Source: JABDIP01 sp965212545
GTDB lineage: Bacteria > Pseudomonadota > Alphaproteobacteria > DSM-16000 > Inquilinaceae
Direction of reading: 5' to 3'
DNA length: 64,000 nucleotides
Assembly (NCBI GenBank): GCA_965212545.1
Contig: CBDBVB010000002.1
Coordinates: 1-64,000 of the forward strand
Shown here piece by piece: positions 56,864 through 64,000 of the stretch (positions are counted from its first letter, which is position 1; each line of letters opens with the position of its first letter). Under the pieces are notes generated by a model, which was given only the letters and a program-made list of their open reading frames with translations, had not been told where the DNA came from and did not search any database. The translations under genes and the position numbers were made by a program.

Positions 56864-57736
56864 TTACTCGATCACGACCAGGGTGCGCACCTCAATGCTC
56901 TCCCGCGGTGCGGCATTGGCACTGTCGGGAAGGTTGAAGGCGGAGTGCGGGGTGAAACGGGCGCGCCCGTCGTCCAGGCTGTCCCAGCCCTTGATCAGCA
57001 GCACCTCATCCGGCCTCATCCGGGGCGCGTAATACCAGCGCTGCTTGGGATCGTAGGCGAGGTTGTAGATCTCGCCGACCCTGTCGGGGAACACCTGATC
57101 TGTTGCGATCAGATCCGCCGATGCCACGCTGGAAGCGTCGGCCAGGGCCAAGGGTGAGCGCTCTACCGGGCCGCGGATCGGCCGCCAGACATTGACCTGG
57201 ACGATGCGCGCGCCGGTATCGGCCAGCCGGGCGGCTTCGGCGGTTCCGAGCAGATCCTTCACCCGTTGCGGGCCGCTCTTGGCGGTGTAGTCCACATGCA
57301 CCCGGCCGGCAGGGCCGCGCAAGCCATCTCTATTCGGCGCGCCTTCGCCGTTATCGGACCGACGGGTGGCGTCGAAGACGACGACCCGGCTGGCGCCGAA
57401 TTCCCGGCGGAGAAGCGCTTCGATCTCCGGTGTGTAGATCTGCTCGACTGCCACGTCATCGTACAGATCGTCGACCGCGGTCCGGTGGCGAAGCAAGGCG
57501 AAGCCCTCGCGGTCGATCGACAGTGTATCGGCGAAGGGGCGCATGTCGGAGATCAGGGCAGTGTGATCCACGGTCTCGAAGAACTGCTCGATCTCGCCGC
57601 CGGTCAAGGCGGCGCTGTGGAAGACAGGCTTGGTGCCCTGGGGCACGATGTAGCTGAGGGGTGCCCGTACCGACGCGACGGATTGCGGGATAGTCGTGGC
57701 CGAGGCGCCGACGCCGGTGGGGATGATCTGGTTCAT
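56864..57736 (-). CDS. CmcJ/NvfI-family putative non-haem iron oxygenase
   Basis: 290 residues. It matches the CmcJ/AsqJ-like family: FDATRRSDNGEG, HVDYTAKSGPQRV, VNVWRPIRGPVERSPLALAD, YNLAYDPKQRWYYAPRMRPDEVLLIKGWDS in parts (AYDPKQRWYYAPRM, EVLLIKGWDS), and FTPHSAFNLP. A facial triad H147-x-D149 and H264 can be proposed, as in 2-oxoglutarate/iron enzymes. Members occur in secondary metabolism, but no biosynthetic genes surround it. ATG 57736 follows GAGGA. It lies downstream of a LysR gene with a palindrome between. Confidence 0.8.
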   Translation of the reverse strand: MNQIIPTGVGASATTIPQSVASVRAPLSYIVPQGTKPVFHSAALTGGEIEQFFETVDHTALISDMRPFADTLSIDREGFALLRHRTAVDDLYDDVAVEQIYTPEIEALLRREFGASRVVVFDATRRSDNGEGAPNRDGLRGPAGRVHVDYTAKSGPQRVKDLLGTAEAARLADTGARIVQVNVWRPIRGPVERSPLALADASSVASADLIATDQVFPDRVGEIYNLAYDPKQRWYYAPRMRPDEVLLIKGWDSLDDGRARFTPHSAFNLPDSANAAPRESIEVRTLVVIE

Positions 57737-57840
57737 GAAGGTGTCCTCAATCGGCCGGCATGGGTTCGGAACCGGCATGTTGCGGTTGCCAGAACTTGGG
57801 CTTGATGAATGCCGAATCCTAAGGAGTTCGGTTCAGGTGA

Positions 57841-57859
57841 ACTTGAGAATAATTCAAGT
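57841..57859 (-). promoter_or_regulatory. LysR-type operator candidate before the CmcJ-like gene
   Basis: ACTTGA (57841-57846) and TCAAGT (57854-57859) form a perfect dyad with a seven-base centre. An adjoining small palindrome TTCA-GG-TGAA is at 57832-57841. The site lies 105 bases before the oxygenase start, just after the LysR stop. Binding is inferred. Confidence 0.5.
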
Positions 57860-57872
57860 CAGGTGAGTGCCG

Positions 57873-58793
57873 TCAGCCGTGCGTCTCCGTACCGCGCCAC
57901 TCGGCGGCCACATCCGCCAGCCAGCGTTCCAACCGGCGTCCGGCCGCGGTCGGGGTGACGCCCAATGGCTTGCATAGATAGTAGGCGGCGCCGGTCGGAT
58001 TGGGGGCCCCGAACGGGGCGATCAGGGTGCCCCGCGCGAGCCGGTCGTCGACGACCGGTCGGCGCCCCATGGCGAGGCCGTGACCGCTCTCGGCGACCTG
58101 CAGAGCCTGTTCCATGGCATCGAGAGTGATCGCCCCGTCCAGGGAGAGCGGCGCCAGACCATGGGCACCGGCCCATTCGTTCCACTCGTCGGGGAAGCTG
58201 CCATTGATGATCAGCCGGCCGTCGCCAAGCAACTCCGTATTGGGTTTGCCCGGCGCTGCGTTCAAATAACCGGGCGCACAGACCGGCATCGCCGATTCTT
58301 CCAGCAGGAACGCCACCTCGACCCCGGGCCAAGTCCCCTTCCCGTGGCGGATGGCCAGATCCATCTGGTCGCGCGACAGATCCACCACCCGTGTTGTCGT
58401 GATCAACTGCAGATCGATCTCCGGATGGCGACGTTCGAATCCGCCGAGTCTCGGGATCAGCCAGGTCGCCGCCAGGGATGGTGGCAGCGTAAGGCGAACG
58501 GCGCTGCGTCCGCTGGCGGGCAGGATTGCCTCGGTGGCGGCCTGGATCTGGCGCAGCGCCGGGCCGATCTGCTCCAGATAGCGGCGGCCGGTCTCGGTCA
58601 GTTCGGCCCTGGTGCCGGATTTCTCGAACAGGTTTGTCCGCAGCAGGGTTTCCAATTTCCGGATCTGATGGCTGACCGCCGATTCGGTGACTCCCAGGCT
58701 CTCCGCGGCATCGCGATACCGTTGGTGGGTCGCGGCGGCATAGAATGCGCGCAGGGCTGCAAAGGGCGGCAATTGAATGCGCTGCTGGACCAT
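57873..58793 (-). CDS. LysR-family regulator (GcvA-like)
   Basis: 306 residues. N-terminal winged helix-turn-helix PPFAALRAFYAAATHQRYRDAAESLGVTESAVSHQ, in parts PPFAALRAFYAAA and AAESLGVTESAVSHQIRKLE. The substrate-binding domain has RLTLPPSLAATWLIPRLGGF and a GcvA-like MEQALQVAESGHGLAMGRRP. It precedes the CmcJ-like gene on the same strand by 136 bases and probably controls it. ATG 58793. Confidence 0.9.
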   Translation of the reverse strand: MVQQRIQLPPFAALRAFYAAATHQRYRDAAESLGVTESAVSHQIRKLETLLRTNLFEKSGTRAELTETGRRYLEQIGPALRQIQAATEAILPASGRSAVRLTLPPSLAATWLIPRLGGFERRHPEIDLQLITTTRVVDLSRDQMDLAIRHGKGTWPGVEVAFLLEESAMPVCAPGYLNAAPGKPNTELLGDGRLIINGSFPDEWNEWAGAHGLAPLSLDGAITLDAMEQALQVAESGHGLAMGRRPVVDDRLARGTLIAPFGAPNPTGAAYYLCKPLGVTPTAAGRRLERWLADVAAEWRGTETHG

Positions 58794-58869
58794 GATCAGA
58801 GAGTGATCGGTGCACGAACCGAATTCAAGTTCATTGCCACCGCCTCGGTGACCGCACTGAAAATGATCT

Positions 58870-58892
58870 GGGGCCCGGAAATTCCGGGCCCC
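58870..58892 (-). terminator. Terminator hairpin after the exported-hydrolase operon
   Basis: GGGGCCCGGAA (58870-58880) and TTCCGGGCCCC (58882-58892) are perfect complements with one central base. It starts 11 bases after the hydrolase stop at 58903 and is followed on the minus strand by AGATCATTTTC, a short T-rich tract. Confidence 0.65.
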
Positions 58893-58902
58893 GAGATTCT
58901 GG

Positions 58903-59871
58903 CTAGTTCACAAGGTGGATGCGGCCGAGGAAGGCCAACATGCGCTCGGCGATGAATCCGCCATATTCTTCCAGGGCGAAGTGACCCGTGGGCAGGAGGT
59001 GGAATTCCAGTTCGCTCAGGTCGCGCTTGTAGGGATGGGCGCCCTCGGCCGGGAAGATATGATCGTTTTCGCCCCAGACCAGCAGGGCCGGCGGCTGGTA
59101 TTGACGGAACAGCGCCTGCCATTTGGGGTATTCGACCAAGTTGGTCCGATAGTCGTAGAACATGGCAAGCTGGATCTCCTGGTTGCCCGGCCGGTCCAGC
59201 AGGTACTGGTCGTGATACCAGTTGTCCGGGCTCACCCGGCTCACGTCGCCGACGCCATGGGTGTACTGCCACTTGGTAACGTCCAGCGTCAGGAACCCGC
59301 GCAGCGCATCGCTATTCTCCTGAGACGGGTCGGCCCAATAAGCCCGGATCGGATCCCAGAATTCGCGCAGTCCCTCGTCATAGGCATTGCCGTTCTGGAT
59401 GACGAAGCCGGTCACCCTCTCGGGATGCTCGGCGAACAATCGGTAGCCGACCGGCGCCCCGTAATCCATCACATAGAGCGCATAGGACGAGACTTCCATG
59501 CGCTCGACCAACTCGCCGACGATCTCAGCGAAGTTGGCGAAGCTGTAGTCGAAATCGGCAACCGCCGGGGCGGCGCTGGCGCCGTAGCCCGGATAGTCCG
59601 GCGCGATCACGTGGTACTGCGTGCCGATCACCGGGATCAGGTCGCGGAACATGTGCGACGAAGTCGGGAAGCCGTGCAGCAGCAAGATGGTCGGTTGCGA
59701 AGGATCGCCGGCCTCGCGGTACGCGATTTCGATGCCCTGGATTTCCATGGATCGATGGTGGACGACAGCCTGGCCGGCTTCATTGATGGTCGCGGCCGAG
59801 GCGACTGCCGTCGTCAGCAGGCTTGCGGCGATCGCCGCGGCGCCTGTGGACTTGAGGATGGTGCTGAGCAT
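58903..59871 (-). CDS. Exported alpha/beta hydrolase (dehalogenase/epoxide-hydrolase type)
   Basis: 322 residues. A Sec signal peptide (AAAIAASLLTTAVASA) predicts cleavage near residue 26. Fold elements: ILLLHGFPTSSHMFRDLIP (oxyanion His-Gly at 66-67), PDYPGYGASA, nucleophile Asp136 in YVMDYGAPVG, acid Asp270 in WGENDHIFP and base His297 in LPTGHFALEE. An Asp nucleophile points to haloalkane dehalogenase or epoxide hydrolase relatives rather than esterases. Third gene of a minus-strand operon, 66 bases after the isochorismatase-like gene. Confidence 0.87.
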   Translation of the reverse strand: MLSTILKSTGAAAIAASLLTTAVASAATINEAGQAVVHHRSMEIQGIEIAYREAGDPSQPTILLLHGFPTSSHMFRDLIPVIGTQYHVIAPDYPGYGASAAPAVADFDYSFANFAEIVGELVERMEVSSYALYVMDYGAPVGYRLFAEHPERVTGFVIQNGNAYDEGLREFWDPIRAYWADPSQENSDALRGFLTLDVTKWQYTHGVGDVSRVSPDNWYHDQYLLDRPGNQEIQLAMFYDYRTNLVEYPKWQALFRQYQPPALLVWGENDHIFPAEGAHPYKRDLSELEFHLLPTGHFALEEYGGFIAERMLAFLGRIHLVN

Positions 59872-59937
59872 AGTCTGTCTCCTGCTGACGGCCGGATTGG
59901 CCGCCTGGTTGGTTTGGGGTCGGTTGGGAAGGGCGGA

Positions 59938-60792
59938 TCAGCCTATGGCGCGGATCTTCTCCACCGCCTCGTCGGTCCACCAAACGGCGTTGGCGACGAA
60001 CCGGAAATTGATGATGGCGGCCTGATAGCCGTCGCCTTCCGGCACCTGGGCGGCAGCCGTGGCGTCGCGCACCACGGCCACTTCGTAGCCCTGTTCCAAC
60101 AGCTCATAGAGATGCGCTTGCACGCACAGATTGGCCGACATTCCGGCGAGGATGACCTTGTCGATGCCGCGCTTGCGCAGCTGCAGGTTCAGGTCGTTTT
60201 GCTCCGGTCCGTAGACCTTGTGCGGCGAGCAGACGACGGTTTCGCCGTCTTCGATGTACGGCTTGTACTGCGGCATCCAGTCGGCGCCCGAGCCCTCGAA
60301 GCCATCGACGTCGAGCGGCCCGTTGCGGTCGAACATGCCGATGTTGTGCATCACTCGTTCCAGGACCCCCTCGAATGCCCATTTGTGGTCATGGGGGTAG
60401 TAGTAGTGCGGCGAGATGAAGACCGGCATTCCCGCCGCTTTCGCAGCGATGAACAGCTTCTCCAGATTCTCCACAGTGCCTTGCTCCGTCACGCTGTTGC
60501 CGACAACGCTCCAGGTGACGCCGTCCTCCGACAGGAAGTCGATCTGCGGGTCGGTGATGACGAGCGCCGTGTTGCCGGCCGTCGCCCGGAACGGCACCTG
60601 GGGCAATCCGGGCGTCTCTGGATCGGCGTACTTTGCTTCGGCGGCGGGCGTCGCGGCGGTGGCCCTGCCGCTGACGGCGGTCCCGGCCGCCGCGGCGCCG
60701 GCGACCATGGCGCCGGATTTCAGAAAGCGGCGACGTTTCTCGTCGATCTCCTCCGGCGTGTGATGGCAATGGGAATGGGAACAGGTCATCAT
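59938..60792 (-). CDS. Tat-exported isochorismatase-family cysteine hydrolase
   Basis: 284 residues. The N-terminus is rich in Cys and His (CSHSHCHH), then a twin-arginine signal KRRRFLKSGAMVAGAAAAG. The cysteine hydrolase fold has the catalytic Asp81 in VITDPQIDFL, Lys in CSPHKVYGPEQ and Cys in GMSANLCVQAHLYELL. Family members hydrolyse isochorismate, nicotinamide, carbamoylsarcosine or related amides; the substrate here is unknown. Tandem ATGs at 60792/60789 follow GGAGAG. 26 bases after the flavoprotein gene. Confidence 0.88.
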   Translation of the reverse strand: MMTCSHSHCHHTPEEIDEKRRRFLKSGAMVAGAAAAGTAVSGRATAATPAAEAKYADPETPGLPQVPFRATAGNTALVITDPQIDFLSEDGVTWSVVGNSVTEQGTVENLEKLFIAAKAAGMPVFISPHYYYPHDHKWAFEGVLERVMHNIGMFDRNGPLDVDGFEGSGADWMPQYKPYIEDGETVVCSPHKVYGPEQNDLNLQLRKRGIDKVILAGMSANLCVQAHLYELLEQGYEVAVVRDATAAAQVPEGDGYQAAIINFRFVANAVWWTDEAVEKIRAIG

Positions 60793-60818
60793 TGCTCTCC
60801 TCTGTTGGCGGTTTCGGA

Positions 60819-61439
60819 TCAGTTGGCGCCGGCCTTCAGCCGGTCGTTCTCGGCGCGCAGTCGCTCGAGTTCCTGCCGCAGCGGTGCGAGCTGATCTTCC
60901 AGTTCCTCGGCGGTGAAGCGCTGCGGGATGTGTTGCGGACAATTCCAGTCGAACGCCTCGATGGAGATCACCACCGCGCGCTCGGGCCGTGCCCGATAGC
61001 CTTCGACATGCAGGCTGGCGACCAGCCCGGGATCGGTCTCGCGATCGACCAGGCGGGCGCGGCCCCAGATCTTGAGCCGCCGCCGGTTCGGGTAGTCGAC
61101 CAGGATCAGCGACACACGGTCGTCCCGCGTCAGGTTCCCGACGCTGACGTACTGGCGGTTACCGCGGAAATCGGCATAGGCGATCGTCCTCTCGTCCAGC
61201 ACGTTTAGGAACCCGGCGGGCCCGCCGCGGAACTGGACATAGGGCCATCCGGTTTCCGATACCGTGGCCTGGAAGAAGCCGTCGCGGGCGGAAATGAACT
61301 TCGACTCGATCTCTGTCAGTTGGTCACCGCCATCCGCGTCGGACGAGAGGAATTTGGCATACGAGCCGGCCGAGCCCTGCTTCTCCTGTGCCGCCCGAAC
61401 GGCGGGGGTGAATGCGATTTCCGCGAAAGCACGGGCCAT
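60819..61439 (-). CDS. Pyridoxamine 5'-phosphate oxidase-family (FMN-binding split barrel) protein
   Basis: 206 residues. The split-barrel core is SKFISARDGFFQATVSETGWPYVQFRGGPAGF, in parts FISARDGFFQATVSETGWP and YVQFRGGPAGFLNVLDE, with YADFRGNRQYVSVGNL and VSLILVDYPNRRRLKIWG. The C-terminus is a short coiled coil (APLRQELERLRAENDRL). Family members bind flavin or F420 and act on small metabolites; a reductase role is inferred. First gene of the operon, divergent from a LysR gene, ATG 61439. Confidence 0.87.
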   Translation of the reverse strand: MARAFAEIAFTPAVRAAQEKQGSAGSYAKFLSSDADGGDQLTEIESKFISARDGFFQATVSETGWPYVQFRGGPAGFLNVLDERTIAYADFRGNRQYVSVGNLTRDDRVSLILVDYPNRRRLKIWGRARLVDRETDPGLVASLHVEGYRARPERAVVISIEAFDWNCPQHIPQRFTAEELEDQLAPLRQELERLRAENDRLKAGAN

Positions 61440-61498
61440 TGCGACCTCCTGACTGTCTCGGCCGCGATTGGCCGTCGACTGGAAGATCGGCCCTTTCT

Positions 61499-61555
61499 CT
61501 GAAATTCAGAATATGCGAAGTTGACAACATATTATTCAGAAAATCGGAATAATAT
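61499..61555. promoter_or_regulatory. Paired LysR-type operator in the divergent promoter
   Basis: Two boxes, ATTCAGAATATGCGAA (61504-61519) and ATTCAGAAAATCGGAA (61534-61549), share 13 of 16 bases and lie exactly 30 bases apart. Both have TTC-N9-GAA symmetry containing T-N11-A. The second is enlarged to a nine-base dyad, ATATTATTC (61529-61537) and GAATAATAT (61547-61555), overlapping the LysR start codon. TTGACA is at 61521-61526. Confidence 0.7.
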
Positions 61556-62462
61556 GGATCGGTTCCGTGAGCTCTCGACCTTCCTTGCCGTGGCGGAAGA
61601 TGGCGCGTTCAATGCGGCAGCGCGCCGGCTGAACCTGTCTCCGCCGGCGGTGACCCGGCTTGTCACCGCATTGGAGGCGCGGATCGGCGCTCGGCTGTTC
61701 ACGCGCACGACGCGCCGTGTGGCGCTGACGGAGGCCGGAGATCGGCTGCTTGCGGATGCCGGACGCATCCTTGCGGAACTCGACGAGGCGGAGGCCTCGG
61801 CGGCGGGCGCGCACCAGTCGCCGCGCGGTGTCCTGCGGGTGACGGCACCGGTGATGTTCGGCCAGCGCCATATCGCACCGATCCTCAGGGACTATCTCGA
61901 TGCCTATCCGGACGTTTCCGCGACCGTCCTGTTCGTCGACCGGATCGTGGACCTGATCGATGAAGGGCTGGATGTGGCGGTCAGGATCGGCGAGTTGCCG
62001 GATTCCTCGCTGTCCGCCACCCGGGTCGGGGCGGTGCGCCGGGTGACGGTGGCATCGCCCACCTATCTCGCGGCCCGTGGGACGCCGGACACTCCGGAGG
62101 ATCTCACGGAGCATCAGATCATCCAGCCGTTAGGATTCATTCAACGGCCGGAATGGGCCTTCGTCGCCGGCGGAGAGACCCGGATCGTCCGCCTCACGCC
62201 AAGGTTGACCGTCAACACTCTTGCCGCGGCACTCGATGCAGCTCGCGCAGGCTGGGGCGTTTCCAACATGCTCTCCTATCAGGCGGCAGCCGAACTTGCC
62301 GACGGGCAACTCGTGGAAATCCTGGGTACTTTCGAAGATCGCCGCTTGCCGGTGCATCTGGTGCATTCCGAGGGGCGCCGGCCCGCCGCCAAGATCCGCA
62401 CCTTCGTCGATTTCGCGGCACAACGCCTGCGCCACGAAACCGACCTGCTGGCATCGGGCTAG
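61554..62462 (+). CDS. LysR-family transcriptional regulator
   Basis: 302 residues. DNA-binding domain MDRFRELSTFLAVAEDGAFN, AARRLNLSPPAVTRLVTALE, and RLFTRTTRRVALTEAGDRLL. The effector domain has LRVTAPVMFGQRHIAPIL, VDLIDEGLDVAVRIGELPDSSL and AARAGWGVSNMLSYQ. It is the AaeR/DmlR-like subgroup. ATG 61554 lies inside its own operator dyad. It faces the three-gene exported-hydrolase operon and probably controls it. Confidence 0.92.
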   Translation: MDRFRELSTFLAVAEDGAFNAAARRLNLSPPAVTRLVTALEARIGARLFTRTTRRVALTEAGDRLLADAGRILAELDEAEASAAGAHQSPRGVLRVTAPVMFGQRHIAPILRDYLDAYPDVSATVLFVDRIVDLIDEGLDVAVRIGELPDSSLSATRVGAVRRVTVASPTYLAARGTPDTPEDLTEHQIIQPLGFIQRPEWAFVAGGETRIVRLTPRLTVNTLAAALDAARAGWGVSNMLSYQAAAELADGQLVEILGTFEDRRLPVHLVHSEGRRPAAKIRTFVDFAAQRLRHETDLLASG

Positions 62463-62515
62463 CGCATTATCCGCTCATGCGGGCCGGCGCCGTATGAACA
62501 GAAAATGCACTAGCC
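62457..62515. repeat. Nested palindrome between convergent genes
   Basis: Outer arms GGCTAGCGCATT (62457-62468) and AATGCACTAGCC (62504-62515) pair except for one wobble. Inside, TCATGCGG and CCGTATGA form a second stem with one mismatch. It fills the gap between the LysR stop and the permease stop and could terminate both. The form recalls GCGCATT-type dispersed palindromes of alphaproteobacteria. Confidence 0.65.
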
Positions 62516-62521
62516 GGGCGA

Positions 62522-63358
62522 CTATCCCTTCAGGGCGCCGCCGGTCAGACCCGCGACGATGTAGCGCTGGGTCAGCAGGAAGAAGATCACCGCCGGCACC
62601 AGGGTCAGGGTGATGAAGGCCAGCACCAGGGTCCAGTCGGTGCTGTATTCGCCGCGGAACTGCATGATGCCGAGCGGCCAGGTGAACTGGGCGTCGTCGT
62701 TGATCACCACCAGCGGCAGCAGGAAATTGTTCCAGCTCTGCACCAGGGTGAAGATGCCGACCGTCGCCAGGATCGGCCGCGACAGCGGCAGGGTGAAGTG
62801 CCAGAAGAAGCGGATGTAGGAACAGCCGTCGATCAACGCCGCCTCGAACAGCTCATGGGGCATCTGCCGGAAGAAGGTGCGCAGCAGCAGGATGCAGAAA
62901 CCCAGCGAGAAGGCGACCTGCGGCAGGATCACCCCCGTGTAGGTGTCAAGCAGGCCCAAATCTCGGATCTTGATGAACAGCGGCAGGATGGCGACGGCGG
63001 CCGGGAACAGCAGGCCGACCATAAAATAGCTGCCCAGCATGCGGTTGCCGAAGAACCGTATATGGGCCAGCACATAGGCTGCCATGGCGCCTGTGGCCAG
63101 GGTCAGAAAGACGGTGAAGAAGGCGATGATCAGCGAGTTCCACAGGAAGCCCCACAGATTGCCTTCGGTCAGGATCTGCCAGTAATTGGAGATCACCCAG
63201 TCGCTCGGCAGGCCGAACGGGTTCAGCCGCAGATCACCCAGGGTCTTGAAACCGCCGAGCACCGTGGCCGCCAGCGGGATCAGGACCAGCCCCGAAACCA
63301 GCATCAGCACGGCATAGCGGGTGAAGTTGAACGAGTCGAAGCTGAGTCGCCGATCCAT
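62522..63358 (-). CDS. CUT1 sugar ABC transporter permease, MalG-like
   Basis: 278 residues with six membrane segments (for example RYAVLMLVSGLVLIPLAATV, and SLIIAFFTVFLTLATGAMAAY). The EAA loop EAALIDGCSYIRFFWHFTLP contacts the ATPase, and the end LTQRYIVAGLTGGALKG is typical of MalG-type subunits. The start ATG 63358 lies five bases after the stop of the partner permease. The ATPase and binding-protein genes must lie outside the window. Substrate unknown. Confidence 0.92.
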   Translation of the reverse strand: MDRRLSFDSFNFTRYAVLMLVSGLVLIPLAATVLGGFKTLGDLRLNPFGLPSDWVISNYWQILTEGNLWGFLWNSLIIAFFTVFLTLATGAMAAYVLAHIRFFGNRMLGSYFMVGLLFPAAVAILPLFIKIRDLGLLDTYTGVILPQVAFSLGFCILLLRTFFRQMPHELFEAALIDGCSYIRFFWHFTLPLSRPILATVGIFTLVQSWNNFLLPLVVINDDAQFTWPLGIMQFRGEYSTDWTLVLAFITLTLVPAVIFFLLTQRYIVAGLTGGALKG

Positions 63359-63363
63359 TCCGA

Positions 63364-64000
63364 CTATTCCTTGCGAAACAGCGTGCGGCCATAGCTGACC
63401 GCGAATGCGAGGCAGATCAGGAACAGCACCACTCCGACCGCACTGCCGAAGCCGATGCGGGTGCGCTCGATGCCGAAATTGTAGAGATAGGTCACGATCG
63501 TCTGGGTCGCGTTCGATGGGCCGCCCCGGGTCAGTGGCATCACCAGATCGAACAGCTGAAGCGATCCCAGGATGGCGAAGAAAGTCGACACCCGGATCGC
63601 CGGCATCAAGAGCGGTATGGTCACGTACCGCGTGATCTGCCAGCGCGTGGCACCATCGATCCGGGCGGCGTCGATCAGGTCGGATGGGATGTTCTGGATG
63701 CCGGCGATGTAGATCATCATGTGCCAGCCGAAATACTTCCAGACGACCACGATCATGATCGCGTAGATCGCCCAGGTCCGGTCGGCCAGCACGAACGGCG
63801 CCTCCGCCCCCCAGACGCCCCAGATCGCCGAGACCAGCCCGAATTCGCCGTCGTAGACGAAGCGCCAGATCAGGCCGGTCGCGACCTCGGCCAGAATGAA
63901 CGGCAGGAAGAAGATGGTGCGGAACAGATAGGCGCCGGCGAAGCGCTTGGCGACCAGCAGCGCCATGGCCAGCGCCAGCGGCAACTGGACGGCCAGGGAT
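63364..64000 (-). CDS. CUT1 sugar ABC transporter permease, MalF-like (5' end outside window)
   Basis: The C-terminal 211 residues of a MalF/UgpA-type permease are present. The reading frame stays open to the window end (SLAVQLPLALAMALLVAKRF), so the true start lies beyond 64000. The EAA loop is DAARIDGATRWQITRYVTIP; later LTRGGPSNATQTIVTYLYN is the usual MalF-type phrase. It is cotranscribed with the MalG-like gene. Confidence 0.92.
   Translation of the reverse strand, partial: SLAVQLPLALAMALLVAKRFAGAYLFRTIFFLPFILAEVATGLIWRFVYDGEFGLVSAIWGVWGAEAPFVLADRTWAIYAIMIVVVWKYFGWHMMIYIAGIQNIPSDLIDAARIDGATRWQITRYVTIPLLMPAIRVSTFFAILGSLQLFDLVMPLTRGGPSNATQTIVTYLYNFGIERTRIGFGSAVGVVLFLICLAFAVSYGRTLFRKE

Overview
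This is a high-GC chromosomal window from an alphaproteobacterium, most plausibly of the Rhodospirillales type. The evidence is an unbroken division and cell-wall (dcw) cluster that runs on through lpxC, bamD, recN and ligA, a type-A RNase P RNA, DUF1127 and DUF4169 small proteins, and CtrA-like half-sites in several promoters. The genus cannot be named from sequence alone. I see no tRNA, rRNA, CRISPR array, insertion sequence or prophage.

Layout. 1-408: 5' part of a prkA serine kinase gene (minus). 1059-9123: a MmyB-type regulator with a palindromic operator, a UvrD helicase, prmA, a DnaQ-like exonuclease, a DUF1127 protein, an M24 aminopeptidase and a PAS_5 protein. 9254-33850 (minus): ligA, recN, bamD, lpxC, ftsZ, ftsA, ftsQ, ddl, murB, murC, murG, ftsW, murD, mraY, murF, murE, ftsI, ftsL, rsmH, mraZ, listed here in reverse of transcription. 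Transcription starts at mraZ, and most junctions are 1-13 base overlaps. In front of mraZ lies a four-copy TGGGN repeat with 10-base period, the expected MraZ operator. 34236-34658 (minus): rnpB with a recognisable promoter.

34846-38810 (plus): a CUT2-type sugar ABC transporter (ATPase, binding protein, permease) and an SDR dehydrogenase, with a large palindromic repeat between the binding-protein and permease genes. 38977-45684: two orphan sensor kinases flanking a DMT exporter and a TerB/DnaJ protein. 45721-56838: DUF3750 protein, fused 5-oxoprolinase, TVP38/DedA membrane protein, SUKH protein, D-lactate-dehydrogenase-like flavoprotein, DUF4169 protein and AsmA protein. 56864-62462: two LysR-controlled units. 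One drives a CmcJ-like putative iron oxygenase. The other faces a three-gene operon encoding a flavin-binding protein and two exported hydrolases, and its promoter carries two TTC-N9-GAA boxes exactly 30 bases apart. 62522-64000: two CUT1-type sugar permeases, the second cut by the window end.

Quality note. About fifteen single-base frame breaks fall in six genes of the first 13 kb (MmyB regulator, uvrD, M24 peptidase, PAS_5 gene, ligA, recN), including normally essential ones. Genes from 13 kb onward read cleanly. I read this as consensus error near a contig end, not gene decay, and I annotate those genes across the breaks.

The most interesting material is regulatory: the MraZ array, the palindrome before the MmyB regulator, the paired LysR boxes, and the small LysR-linked exported-hydrolase operon of unknown substrate.
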